A stretch of DNA of 64,000 bases, taken from positions 23,498,001 to 23,562,000 of the forward strand of contig OY992835.1 of assembly GCA_963921425.1 (NCBI GenBank). Reading direction: 5' to 3'. Positions 30,421 through 40,224 of the stretch are shown in pieces. The notes beneath the pieces are model-generated. The model was given only the letters and a program-made list of their open reading frames with translations, did no database searches and was not told where the DNA came from. Both the position numbers and the translations under genes were made by a program. Within the stretch, counting starts at the first letter, position 1. Every line of letters begins with the position of its first letter. This stretch comes from Dryas octopetala (Eukaryota > Streptophyta > Magnoliopsida > Rosales > Rosaceae).

Positions 30421-32538
30421 CTAGTGTTGGGGCATTGATTTGATGGCATTTCTTTTTGCACCAACAATTTTGACCCTAGCCTCTCTTAATGCGTTTAATG
30501 CCACCTTAAAAATTTGATCAGATGCCATCCCTTCCTCTGCACATTTAATTGCTTCCTGGTACAGAATATTGTACTGCGAGTTCCTGCCTTTTTGAGAATT
30601 GCCCTCTAATTCAGCACAGGGAAGTACATCCAACATAGCCTCTTCCTTGGCATTTCTTGTCCATCTCTTCAAGATATAACACTGTGAGAGTGTAAAGACA
30701 TTTGTTGCTTTAAATACGGCAAGCACATGTCTGCAGAGGATCCCTTCAAATTCAAACATCTTGCAACTACAACCTGCTAGTTGTTCAGCTATATTAAAAG
30801 CCACAAAATACACTTTATGTTCTTCATCAAATCTTGCAACCTCATAGGTGCTGGTTCCTGCATCCTCTCTACTTAATTTCACAGCAAAGACAAGAGATTC
30901 AAAAACTTCCTCCTGAAATACGGAGAACATTTTTCTTGTGTAGACATCTCCTCCTTGCTTTTCCACAGGAAGTGGTGTCTTTAAAACTGGTTTGGTATAA
31001 AATGTTTCAAACTCTGCCTTTGCTTCTTTCTCATATCTTTCATCTAAAGCCTTCTCATACTGCTCTGCAAAATCTTGTAAGGTAGTCCCTGCATTCACAT
31101 AGCCGTCAAAAAGTGAGTTCACACTTCCACTCCGCTGGGTAGCATACATGCCTGCAAAGAAAGTATCTCTTATGTACACTGGGACCCACAGTTTGCAATC
31201 AATATAAAGTGATTGAAGCCAATCATTCCCTCTAAGATTGTACTTATCAAGAAGCATCTGCCAAGTCAATTCAAATTCATCAGGTGTCTCACTCTTGTTA
31301 ATGCATCTTTCAAATTCAACTTGAAAAGTCCTTGGGAGTACACTATATACATGTCCCATTTCCTTTGGCATTTTGCTTATGATATGCCACTTGCAATATC
31401 GATGGATTGACTGAGGAAAAACTTGTTGCACCGCTCTACTTATGGCCGGATCATAATCCGTTATAATTAAACCCGGTTGCCGTCCAGACATTGCCTCAAG
31501 CCAAGTTGTAAAGAGCCAAATGAATGTGGATTCAGTCTCATCTGCAAGCAATGCACAGCCAAAAAGCACAGAATGCTTGTGATGATTGACTCCAGTAAAA
31601 GGTGCAAATGGCATTTTATACTGATTCACTTGATAAGTAGTATCAAAGGCTACGACATCAGAGAAACAGTTGTAAGAAATTCTTGATCTTGTGTCAACCC
31701 AAAAGACACTACTCAGCCGATCTTCTTCATCAACCTGTATTGCATAATACAGTGCAGGATCACTAGCTTGCATAATCTTAAAAAACCCAAGCAAACTTTG
31801 GGCATCAATGCCAAAAGTGCTCAACCGGCCTCTTCCAACATAATTGACACTAGTCTGTACATCAAATGGCATTTTGCTAAAACTGCTACAATGAGTCAAG
31901 ACATTCATCGGAGCATCTAAGGACATCCCAGGAGAACTGAAGGAGTTGGTCGAACTTGTATTAGGATCACATTCCTGCTTATGTGACCTAAGAAAATGCC
32001 GCATTGCAGGAGTGACCAACTCATGATTATGACTCTTCTCTAGTTTCGCCACATACCACCTCCCATTATCATGTTTCCTCACAGTCATCAGCGCCTTGCA
32101 ACCTTCCCTAGTGATTGCCCTAGCACGCCTCTTTTTCGTATCATCACCTGAATTTTTCTTTGCATGTCTATCCCGGCGAAAGCCTTCTTTTGAACAACAA
32201 AACTCTCGAGATATAATGGAATTATCTTTTTTTGAACGATAATATGAGTTCACACGAATACTAAACCCCGTATGTTTGGCGTATGCATTATAGAAATTCC
32301 TCGCATCCACTTCAGAAGTAAACTCCATACCTGGTGTGGGCTCTATTATCCCACCTGCTATATACTGAGACATTTCAATATTTACACTACCCTCTTTGCC
32401 ATCATCCAATACCACCGGAGCTTCAACATCCTCTACAACACAACGGTCGTAGCCTTCATCTTCCACCACATAGGAGTTCACTTTAGCTCCACTGGAAGGC
32501 TCTTCTTCCATGATGTATTGTTCAATCCCCTCTTGCAT
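30421..32538 (-). CDS. FAR1-related sequence (FRS) protein, domesticated Mutator transposase
   Basis: A nuclear transcription-factor family derived from Mutator-like transposases, with FHY3/FAR1 of phytochrome A signalling as founders. A single coding exon gives 705 residues. The FAR1 DNA-binding domain is at about 71-176 (GMEFTSEVDARNFYNAYAK...CCSKEGF...KSHNHEL). The transposase-like core is at about 290-400 (VVAFDTTYQ, LLADETESTF, IITDYDPAI, HRYCKWHI), with aspartates at about 299 and 361. A SWIM zinc finger is at about 589-609 (CSCKMFEFEGILCRH). All three modules are intact and there are no terminal inverted repeats around the gene, so it is a host gene rather than a live element. It looks closest to FRS5-type members, but I cannot fix the orthologue. 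Convergent with BAG8-like. Confidence 0.92.
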   Translation of the reverse strand: MQEGIEQYIMEEEPSSGAKVNSYVVEDEGYDRCVVEDVEAPVVLDDGKEGSVNIEMSQYIAGGIIEPTPGMEFTSEVDARNFYNAYAKHTGFSIRVNSYYRSKKDNSIISREFCCSKEGFRRDRHAKKNSGDDTKKRRARAITREGCKALMTVRKHDNGRWYVAKLEKSHNHELVTPAMRHFLRSHKQECDPNTSSTNSFSSPGMSLDAPMNVLTHCSSFSKMPFDVQTSVNYVGRGRLSTFGIDAQSLLGFFKIMQASDPALYYAIQVDEEDRLSSVFWVDTRSRISYNCFSDVVAFDTTYQVNQYKMPFAPFTGVNHHKHSVLFGCALLADETESTFIWLFTTWLEAMSGRQPGLIITDYDPAISRAVQQVFPQSIHRYCKWHIISKMPKEMGHVYSVLPRTFQVEFERCINKSETPDEFELTWQMLLDKYNLRGNDWLQSLYIDCKLWVPVYIRDTFFAGMYATQRSGSVNSLFDGYVNAGTTLQDFAEQYEKALDERYEKEAKAEFETFYTKPVLKTPLPVEKQGGDVYTRKMFSVFQEEVFESLVFAVKLSREDAGTSTYEVARFDEEHKVYFVAFNIAEQLAGCSCKMFEFEGILCRHVLAVFKATNVFTLSQCYILKRWTRNAKEEAMLDVLPCAELEGNSQKGRNSQYNILYQEAIKCAEEGMASDQIFKVALNALREARVKIVGAKRNAIKSMPQH

Positions 32539-33250
32539 TACAAACTAGAGGGTACCTTCATTTCTGAAACTAGAGGATGCCCTTTAACTCTTTTGCAAAT
32601 TTATGGTGTTTCTTACACTATAAATAGTGTACAAATGCTAAAACCACACAATTAATTTTCAATATCATCCCAGTAGTTGCATAGAATTATTGAATAGAAT
32701 AAGCAATGGAGGTACTAAACACTCAAAGTTTCCATACTTGTAACAAAGAATTTGTGAATTTGAGACCAAAACCAAAATTGTCACCAGCAATTTGACAGTT
32801 ATTTAAGAACTGATAAATATAGCCTTTTAAGTTTACCTTGAAATTTTGGTGTTGCAGGGACGAGGACATATGCGCGCCGCCGCGGACCTGAGGGAAAGGG
32901 AGGACGAGAATTACGCTCTGCTTTCTCTTATAGAATATAAACAGTACATATTAGCCGTTCGATGGTTTAAGTTGTGTGCGTGTATTCTGAGATCGGACGG
33001 CTGATACGTTTCGTCTGTAGGCTAAAACAATGATATGCAATTCCTATAAAGTCTAACGGTTATTTTGTGTTTTTTTTTTCGTCAGCAAAAAAAAGAAAAA
33101 GGAAAGAATTAAGCGCGAAATTAGATGCGTATACAGTACAGCCCATTGGGGCATGCTTTCGACCTCTTTCGGGCCCAAATAAAGCCCATATTCGTAGGTT
33201 ATTGCCTTTGGACTGAGATCATCAACATTTACTTTGCTCAATGCCTCAAT
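32539..33250 (-). other. FRS leader/promoter interval
   Basis: Upstream of the FRS start codon. The minus strand shows a GC-rich patch at 32872-32890 and purine/pyrimidine runs; a leader intron is likely but ends cannot be fixed. Confidence 0.3.
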
Positions 33251-33257
33251 TACAAGA

Positions 33258-33372
33258 ATTTTTTTTCTTTTATACCTTTTCATCGAATGATAATCAGAGA
33301 TTCGAACTCGAACATTTGGAGGTAAGACCGTAAGATCAATGTTTTTAACCACTAAAGCCACAACCCTTTGAT
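33258..33372 (-). mobile_element. tRNA-derived SINE-like element
   Basis: On the minus strand TGGCTTTAGTGG (33349-33360) fits the pol III A box and GTTCGAATC (33299-33307) the B box, about 42 bases apart. The sequence ends in an A-rich tail, TAAAAGAAAAAAAATTC (33257-33272). No cloverleaf of a functional tRNA can be drawn. Total about 115 bases. Confidence 0.6.
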
Positions 33373-35040
33373 CGATCAATTATAAGATTTTAGTAATACT
33401 ATACAAATAGAGTGTCACATTGTAGGTTTCGAAATATATTTAATTTTCATGTCTCAAATGTCTTACAATAACAAAATTGAATTATCATGGAAAATTGGAA
33501 TAGCATAAATTCTTGAATACCTTTTCTTTCAAGCTGATTGTGAAAGCACAAATTTTACCTATGGATCATGACATTGTATCAAAGCAAATTTAATATCGGA
33601 TTGAAACCTATTTTAGATGATTTTTGAAACTTTTCTCCTTCACCACAAGTGACATGAGCCAATAAATAGATGAGCCACATCAACTCACGATCTTAAATGA
33701 TTTCTAGTTTTGCACAATCAGTTATGTAAGAAATTTAAACTTCACAAATCCATACTCCTAAAAAAAGGTCATAACGTTGTTCTTTATTTTAAAAATGCAA
33801 AAAATTATTCATCAAACAAACTCAGAATTCATAACTAATTACACCTTGAAGCCAAAGACTCAAAATTAAAGGCTTAACATACAATCTTAAGCCCCCAGGA
33901 CTTCAGTGAACTACATCATTACAAATTTCCCGAAATCGTTCATTAACAGAAGTGAAAAAGCCCAATCAAACCTGCACAAAACAAATCACAGAATTGAAAC
34001 AACAAAATATCACAAACTGGAAACAACATAGAAGGTAAAACAATAACTTTACATATAGATCCGCTCATCAGCAAGATATTAGCAGCAACCTCAACAGAAT
34101 TTAATAGGGGAAACAAGTGTCAAATTGGGCTGGTCATATGCAGTGAATCACAGTGACAAGTAGTGAGAAATAGTCAAGGTTCCACAAGTTCAGAGTTGAG
34201 TTTAGAATTCAATACATAATATGAATTGTCTTAATGGTTAAAAAAATTTGATAGACTTCTGTCATCACCAATGGGTAGGACTTCTTAGAGTTTAGTCTGT
34301 CACATGGTTGAATCTGGCAGAATTGGTCTTTCCAAATCGGCTTGTAAGGATCTTCTTTGTATGAGACATATAGTGCATGAAAGCAAATGTAGTGACCCAA
34401 CTCAGAACTTAGTTTTGCAAAACCAATTTGTAAGGAAGGATGCCGAAGAGCTTATAGCCATGGACGAAGGACATTTGGGACACGACATCTTTCTAAGCAT
34501 TCACATTAATCAATCACTAAGGTGCTAAATACAAGAAGCAGAAGAACAAAACATAAAAGGCTTAAAAATAGGATACAGTTGGATAGCTCCAGCAAAATCA
34601 AGAGCTAAACCCCATTTTAAAACCAGTAACATTCACTAGTGATTTTATGATTCAACAGTCTGCTTATAGAGGTTCTTAAGATATATAAATCTTGCCACAA
34701 AAGAAACTGAACTCTAAGATAAATTAAGCTAAATAATCATTATCAAGTGAAGGCATTTTCCCCAAAGTAGCCAACAATTAGGATTACTGAGCTATATGCT
34801 AAGTTGGTATTACAAAGTAAAAGGCATTTTAGGATTCTCAATATTTTCTAGGTCAAAAAATAGATAATCCATAAGATCAAAATTTTCAATTTATTTCTTT
34901 TGCCACGAGTTCTCCGCAACCAAACAAAGCATCATCCATGCCCATTAAACACAAAATAGATAAAATTTGCACACCCAACCAAAAACCCTAACAAAGAAAT
35001 GGGAAAACAAATAGGCATAGTAGTCTAGTAGACAGGGTAT
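33373..35040. other. Spacer between FRS and ISD11
   Basis: AT-rich with no supported gene. The last few hundred bases are the 3' region of ISD11. Confidence 0.35.
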
Positions 35041-35074
35041 AGCACCTGGAAACAAATCAATTCTACTGCTTGAT

Positions 35075-35377
35075 TCAGTTCTGAAGCTCCATTACGCTCT
35101 TAATCTTGGGAGCATAGAGGGAGTAAACAACGACCTGTCGTTTGGCGACCTCGAGTTGAGCCTTGCCATCTGAGAACGCAGCGGAAACGGCAGACGGGTC
35201 CGAAAGATTCTGATTCTGGCGAAACGCGTCGATGGTTCTGCGTTTTGTGTACTCTCTGATGTTGTAGTCGGTGAACTTGCGAGCCACTAGAAGAAAGGAG
35301 CGGAACAGCGACAGCACCTCCGCTCTCGAAGGAGCTCCAGCCGCTATACGCATCGCGCCTCTATGCCTTTGCTGCAA
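35075..35377 (-). CDS. ISD11: LYR-family iron-sulfur assembly factor ISD11/LYRM4
   Basis: Small mitochondrial matrix protein that binds and stabilises the cysteine desulfurase NFS1 and recruits acyl carrier protein for iron-sulfur cluster assembly. 100 residues, single exon. The LYR-type tripeptide appears as LFR in SRAEVLSLFRSFL, followed by the family hallmark FTDYNIREYTKRRTIDAFR and the C-terminal VVVYSLYAPK, strongly ISD11-like. A second in-frame ATG 24 bases in (35353) gives 92 residues and may be the true start, since homologues begin shortly before SRAEV. It is divergent from the PPR gene 760 bases away. Confidence 0.9.
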   Translation of the reverse strand: MQQRHRGAMRIAAGAPSRAEVLSLFRSFLLVARKFTDYNIREYTKRRTIDAFRQNQNLSDPSAVSAAFSDGKAQLEVAKRQVVVYSLYAPKIKSVMELQN

Positions 35378-35929
35378 CTGCTCTAGAAAGAACGAGAGAC
35401 TGCAAGAGAGATTGTCAAAGTTTGCGGCTTTCGTTAATCAACTTCCCAATACTTGCGGGATTAAACGCAACGTTTTATTTCTGGGTTATTTAGCAATGTC
35501 CTCTAAATTAACACATGTGTCTTATTTTGCCCCGTAAATTTTAGTTTGTCTCATTTTGCATTCTAAATTTTACTTTGTTTCATTTTGCTCTAATTCGTTA
35601 ACTATGTTAACTTGTCTGTCTTTCATGCCGAAAGCGCTTATAAATGGCAAATTAATTTTTGAATTTTTTTTAGAGTTTAGGGTTTATAGTATAATCTTTT
35701 AAATTTATGGCTAAAGTTTTAAAATCTTAAATATGAAGTCATAAAATCTAAACTCTAAATGTTTAATTCTTAACAATACTACATAATTCAACAAATATAA
35801 TGCTACAAAAGTTACAATTATAACAAAATAAAATTTAATTATTTACATATTACATTTAACAAAATAAAGTGTAAAAATTACATATCACGTCAGAAAAAAA
35901 TTTAATTTTAAACCACTTCTTATAGCTTT

Positions 35930-36010
35930 TTGATTAAAGGGGATGAAGGAAGGTTCAAACCCGATTGTGTAGAGGAAACTTTTGTCTCCTACCAACTAGG
36001 CCAGCCCTAA
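35930..36010 (-). mobile_element. Short tRNA-like SINE relic
   Basis: On the minus strand TGGCCTAGTTGG (35992-36003, A box) and GGTTTGAACC (35952-35961, B box) lie 31 bases apart, as in tRNA-derived SINEs. Ends and tail are unclear. It lies between ISD11 and the PPR gene. Confidence 0.5.
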
Positions 36011-36138
36011 ATCCCTAATTCATATAAACTTACTTTTTGCTAATTTACTTTTTTTGCCAAAGACAGTTCTAAACGCACCGTCTCATGGTCCAAACCAAAT
36101 AAAACCGACCGTTTGCTTTCAAATAAGCGCCAATTGAC

Positions 36139-38130
36139 TTGATGAACGGCCCATCTCAAGCTTTTACCAATGCCAAGCACGTCCTCACCGCCACCGCAGC
36201 CACTCGATCCCTCACTAAAACTAAACAATTCCATGCCCACACCATCACATCAGGCTTACTGTCACCCCACATCCGCTCAAACCTTGCAAAATCTTATGCT
36301 CTATGTAGTCACGTCACATATGCACGTAAGTTATTCGATGAATTGTCTGACAGGAACTCGTTTTTATACAACACCATGATAAGAATGTATGTATGCAATG
36401 GTTTACCATATGAGGCACTTAACGTGTTTGTTCAAATGCTCGCTTTAAGGCAGTGCTGCCCGGATAAATTTACGTATACTGTTGTTATTAAGGCATGTAG
36501 TGACTTGTCGTTGGTGGGTGTTGGTCTTGTCGTTCACGGACGAACAGTGGTTGGTGGGTTTGCTTTTGACACATTTGTTCAGAATTCTTTGCTGGCAATG
36601 TATATGAGTTGTGGGGAAAAGGAAGCAGCGACAAGGGTTTTTGATGCAATGGAGGAACGAAGTGTGGTGTCTTGGAATACCATGATTAGTGGGTACTTTC
36701 GGAATGGGTGTGCCAAGGAATCTTTGAATGTTTTTGATTGGATGATGAATGTGGGTGTAGAGCCTGATTGTGCCACTGTGGTTTCTGTGTTGCCGGCTAT
36801 TGGTTCCTTGAAGGAGATGGTGTTGGGAAGACGAGTCCATGCCTTTGTAGAAGAGAAGGGTTTGGGGAAGAAGATAGCACTGAGGAATGCATTGGTGGAT
36901 ATGTATGTGAAGTGTGGTAGCATGAGTGATGCACGATTAGTTTTTGATAACATGAGTGAGAGAGATGTGGTGACATGGACGACTATGATCAATGGTTACA
37001 TTTTAAATGGTGATGCAAGAGGTGCATTGGCGCTTTGTTGGCTGATGCAGTGTGAAGGTGTAAACCCCAATTTTGTAACAATTGCTTCTCTTCTTTCAGC
37101 CTGTGGGAGCTTGCGTCAATCAAAGCATGGACGGTGCTTGCATGGGTGGGCTATTAGGCGAAAGCTTGAATCCGATGTTATGGTGGAGACTGCTTTAATT
37201 GACATGTACGCAAAAAGCAACCGTGTTGACGATAGCTTTCAAGTGTTTGCAAAGACTTCAAAAAAGAGAAGAGTTCCCTGGAATGCAATTATCTCCGGCT
37301 GCATTCATAATAAGCTGGAGAGAGAAGCAATAGAACTTTTCAAACAGATGCTAATGGAAGCAATACAACCCGATGAAGCAACCTTGAACAGTCTTCTTCC
37401 TGCGTATTCCAATCTTGCTGATTTGCACCAAGCAATGAATTTACATGGTTACCTAGTAAGATCTGGGTTTCTTTCAAGCATTGAAGTTACTACTGGTTTG
37501 GTTGATTCATACTCGAAGTGTGGAAGTTTAGAATATGGCCATAAGATTTTTAATGGAATCCCAGAAAAGAACAGGGATATTATCCTATGGAGTGTGATAA
37601 TAGCTGGTTATGGAATGCATGGCCACGGTGATGTTGCTGTTTCACTTTTCTATCAGATGGTTCAATCTGGGGTGAGACCAAATGATGTCACTTTTACCTC
37701 TGTTTTGCATGCTTGCGGCCATGCGGGTTTGGTGGATGAGGGATTGCGATTGTTCAGATTCATGCTTGAAGATCGGAAAGCAAGTCCTCAGGCTGATCAC
37801 TACACATGCATTGTTGATCTTCTTGGTCGTGCAGGTCGGTTAGTTGAAGCTTATGATCTGATTAAGAAAATGCCATTTCAGCCTACACATGCTATTTGGG
37901 GTGCACTTCTTGGTGCGTGTGTGATACATGAGAATGTTGAACTGGGAGAGGTGGCTGCTAAGTGGCTTTTTGAGCTTGAACCAGAAAACACAGGAAATTA
38001 TGTATTGATGGCTAAAATTTATGCTGCAGTGGGAAGGTGGAAAGATGCAGAAAATGTGAGATATATGATGAACGAAATTGGAATAAGAAAAACACCAGCC
38101 CACAGTCTGGTTGAAGTCAGAAATATGTGA
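36139..38130 (+). CDS. PLS-class pentatricopeptide repeat protein, E subgroup
   Basis: 663 residues without introns, typical of organelle-targeted plant PPR proteins that bind specific RNA and direct C-to-U editing or processing. Motifs repeat about every 31-36 residues: VVSWNTMISGYFRNG, VVTWTTMINGYILNG, ILWSVIIAGYGMHG, NALVDMYVKCGS, and ALIDMYAKS. The end matches the E region (HYTCIVDLLGRAGRL, WGALLGACVIHENVELGE, ENTGNYVLMAKIYAAVGRW), and there is no DYW deaminase domain. It resembles, from memory, At5g39350, which lies next to UGD4 and EDL2 in Arabidopsis. The N terminus is only weakly transit-peptide-like, so mitochondrion versus plastid is open. The first ATG of the frame is used. Confidence 0.92.
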   Translation: MMNGPSQAFTNAKHVLTATAATRSLTKTKQFHAHTITSGLLSPHIRSNLAKSYALCSHVTYARKLFDELSDRNSFLYNTMIRMYVCNGLPYEALNVFVQMLALRQCCPDKFTYTVVIKACSDLSLVGVGLVVHGRTVVGGFAFDTFVQNSLLAMYMSCGEKEAATRVFDAMEERSVVSWNTMISGYFRNGCAKESLNVFDWMMNVGVEPDCATVVSVLPAIGSLKEMVLGRRVHAFVEEKGLGKKIALRNALVDMYVKCGSMSDARLVFDNMSERDVVTWTTMINGYILNGDARGALALCWLMQCEGVNPNFVTIASLLSACGSLRQSKHGRCLHGWAIRRKLESDVMVETALIDMYAKSNRVDDSFQVFAKTSKKRRVPWNAIISGCIHNKLEREAIELFKQMLMEAIQPDEATLNSLLPAYSNLADLHQAMNLHGYLVRSGFLSSIEVTTGLVDSYSKCGSLEYGHKIFNGIPEKNRDIILWSVIIAGYGMHGHGDVAVSLFYQMVQSGVRPNDVTFTSVLHACGHAGLVDEGLRLFRFMLEDRKASPQADHYTCIVDLLGRAGRLVEAYDLIKKMPFQPTHAIWGALLGACVIHENVELGEVAAKWLFELEPENTGNYVLMAKIYAAVGRWKDAENVRYMMNEIGIRKTPAHSLVEVRNM

Positions 38131-38339
38131 GCTGAGCATAAACTGATAGTTCCTTTGTTTTAGGTGGATGAAAATCTCAACTTCAACTAGAGCATCCCTT
38201 CGAAATAGAAACTTGTAATCAAAGTAGAGTCTCATACATGAAACAATTGGGTCGAACACTTAATTCGATGGAGCAATGGGATGTCCTTTCAAAGAGTTCA
38301 TATATCTCTGTTATAAATTAAATAAAATCATTGGGGCAT

Positions 38340-38935
38340 TTTTATGCGGGGGAACATAGAAGGGGCCAAATTGGGCCATGGCCCCCGCAAACTTTTGGGG
38401 AAAAAAATTTCAATGTATCTTATAAAGAATATGTTAATGTGTTAGAGAATATGTATCACTTGTAAACCGTCTTTTTTTCTATTCTTATAATGAACATTAT
38501 GGACGTTCTCTAACCATTCAAATGCTTAAGAGATTTCAAGTAGAAAAAAAAAAAATCAAGTACTCTACAAAAGGCATAAGAAAAAACACGCCAGCCTTAT
38601 CTCGAATGGAAAACATACTTTCACTAAATAGCTTTAATAATGGGATTTCTTTTGTTTTAAGAACCACACACCTTCAAGCCCAATTTATTAATTTAAAGTC
38701 CTCTCAATCTAAATATTAATATAATACAACTATCCATAAACAAGTAAACATAAATTGAAAAAATAACCAAGTATAAAACAAAAAAGGAATTGGTTATTTA
38801 TGTCAAATACAATTGGTAATGACACTTGGTGCAACAAATATGTAAAACCTAATTCCAACAATATTTTTTTAATGTGCTTATAATAAATAAACTCTAATTT
38901 TAGATACCTAGATGAATACTAAAATGCTTATAAAT
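38340..38935. other. Spacer, possible transposon remnant
   Basis: GGGGCCAAATTGGGCCATGGCCCCC (about 38361-38388) with flanking text resembles sequence seen in plant hAT-type remnants, but no inverted ends or coding match were found. Otherwise AT-rich. Confidence 0.25.
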
Positions 38936-38939
38936 AAAT

Positions 38940-39490
38940 GACAAGCATTGACGCTTTCCAAGTATTTCCTTAGAGGATCTCGAGCCGTGCCTTTGGGGCA
39001 TCTCAAGTGATTCCTTAGAGCATCCTAAGTTATACATTGAGAATTTTAGTTCGTAACTTTAGTCATTTAAATTATTTTTACATTTATTCATTCCAAATTG
39101 TTCTCAGGAACTTCCCAAGTCATGTCTTAAAGCAACTCAAGTCGTGCTTTAGGGCATCTCAAGTCGTTCCTTAAGGCATCTCAAGTCGTACCTAGATAAT
39201 TTCAGTTTATAACTTGAGTCATTTCAATTATTTATACCTAAATACATTCTAAATTGTTCTTAGGAACAACACAAGTCATGCATTGATGCTTTTCAAGTAT
39301 TTTTTTAGAGGATCTCAAGTCGTGCCTTTGAGGTATGTCAAGTCGTTCCTTAAGACATCATAAGTCGTAAATTGAGAATTTCAGTTCTTAGTTTGAGTCA
39401 TTTCAATTTTTATATATTTTTCATTTCAAATTGTTTATGGAAAGTAGAAACATTAAAAATCAAGTATCGACGCTTTTCAAGTATTTCCTC
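38940..39490. repeat. Hierarchical tandem repeat built on TCTCAAGTCGTTCCTTA
   Basis: A 22-24-base unit (TCTCAAGTCGTTCCTTAAGGCA and variants) recurs in groups of three to four at about 38975-39035, 39108-39195 and 39315-39370. A larger unit of about 335 bases is also repeated: from GCATTGACGCTTTCCAAGT (38944) to AGTCATTTAAATTA, and from GCATTGATGCTTTTCAAGT (39279) to AGTCATTTCAATTT; a third start is at about 39464. So it is a minisatellite nested in a longer tandem repeat. Confidence 0.8.
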
Positions 39491-39817
39491 AACGGACTAT
39501 AGAAAAAGTAGTTGAAGAGCCTTTGAGGAGGCTACACCAAAATATGTCTAACTTATAACTTATAAGAGAACAAGACCAAATTAAAGCTATCTACAACTAC
39601 AACTTTATTGTAGTCAAATTGTTGATCAGATGAAATCTTACATGTCACAAATTGACAAAAACATTTGGGCATATAGGATGAAATCATGAAAGAGAGTGAA
39701 TATAGTAATTACATCTGGATAAGTAGGGGTTTTCAAAAAATTTGTACACAAATTGCACATTGTGTTTTTGTAATCTCCACAAAGTCAATTTATATCTTCT
39801 GAGGCCTATTTTATTAT

Positions 39818-40215
39818 GACTTTATTACACTTTATCCACCTGAATTTTTAGCTCAATCTCATTTCACCATTTAAACAAAAATTGTGTCAATTTATCACCT
39901 GAATTAAAAATTTGTTACAAAATACCACATATGGTTCATTTTGTCTAATTTTTTGTTAAAAATAAGGGTGTTTTGGTATTTTCAAGTTAGTTTTTTATTG
40001 TGTCAAAGTAGATAACGTGTAAAAAAACTATTTTTTTAACAATAGGAAATTTAAAAAGTCCAAAACACTCTTATTTTTAACAAAATTTTAAACAAAATGA
40101 GCCAGAGATGATATATTGTAACAAATTTTTAATCCATATAATAAATTGACACAATTTTTTTAAATGATAAAGTGAGATTGAACATAAATTTCAAGAGGTA
40201 GAATGTAAAAAAGTC
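39818..40215. mobile_element. Mutator-type MITE with perfect 9-base target duplication
   Basis: Left arm 39818-about 40000 and right arm about 40040-40215 are inverted copies for about 170 bases (shared AAAAATTTGTTACAA, TTGTGTCAATTTAT, TTAAAAATAAG, GTGTTTTGG), so the whole 398-base element can fold back. Ends read GACTTTATTACA and, reversed, GACTTTTTTACA. TTTTATTAT is present exactly at 39809-39817 and 40216-40224. No coding capacity. Confidence 0.88.
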
Positions 40216-40224
40216 TTTTATTAT

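Noticed and set aside
33053-33379. 108-codon minus-strand frame
   Set aside because: It covers the SINE-like element and its A-rich tail; no protein features.
35952-36003. Possible tRNA gene (A and B boxes)
   Set aside because: Boxes are present, but acceptor and anticodon stems cannot be paired; better read as a SINE relic.
36445-36992. Long minus-strand frames inside the PPR gene
   Set aside because: Shadows of the PPR coding frame.
38340-38720. Possible hAT-type transposon remnant
   Set aside because: Suggestive GC-rich palindrome-like text only; no inverted ends, 8-base target duplication or transposase similarity could be shown.
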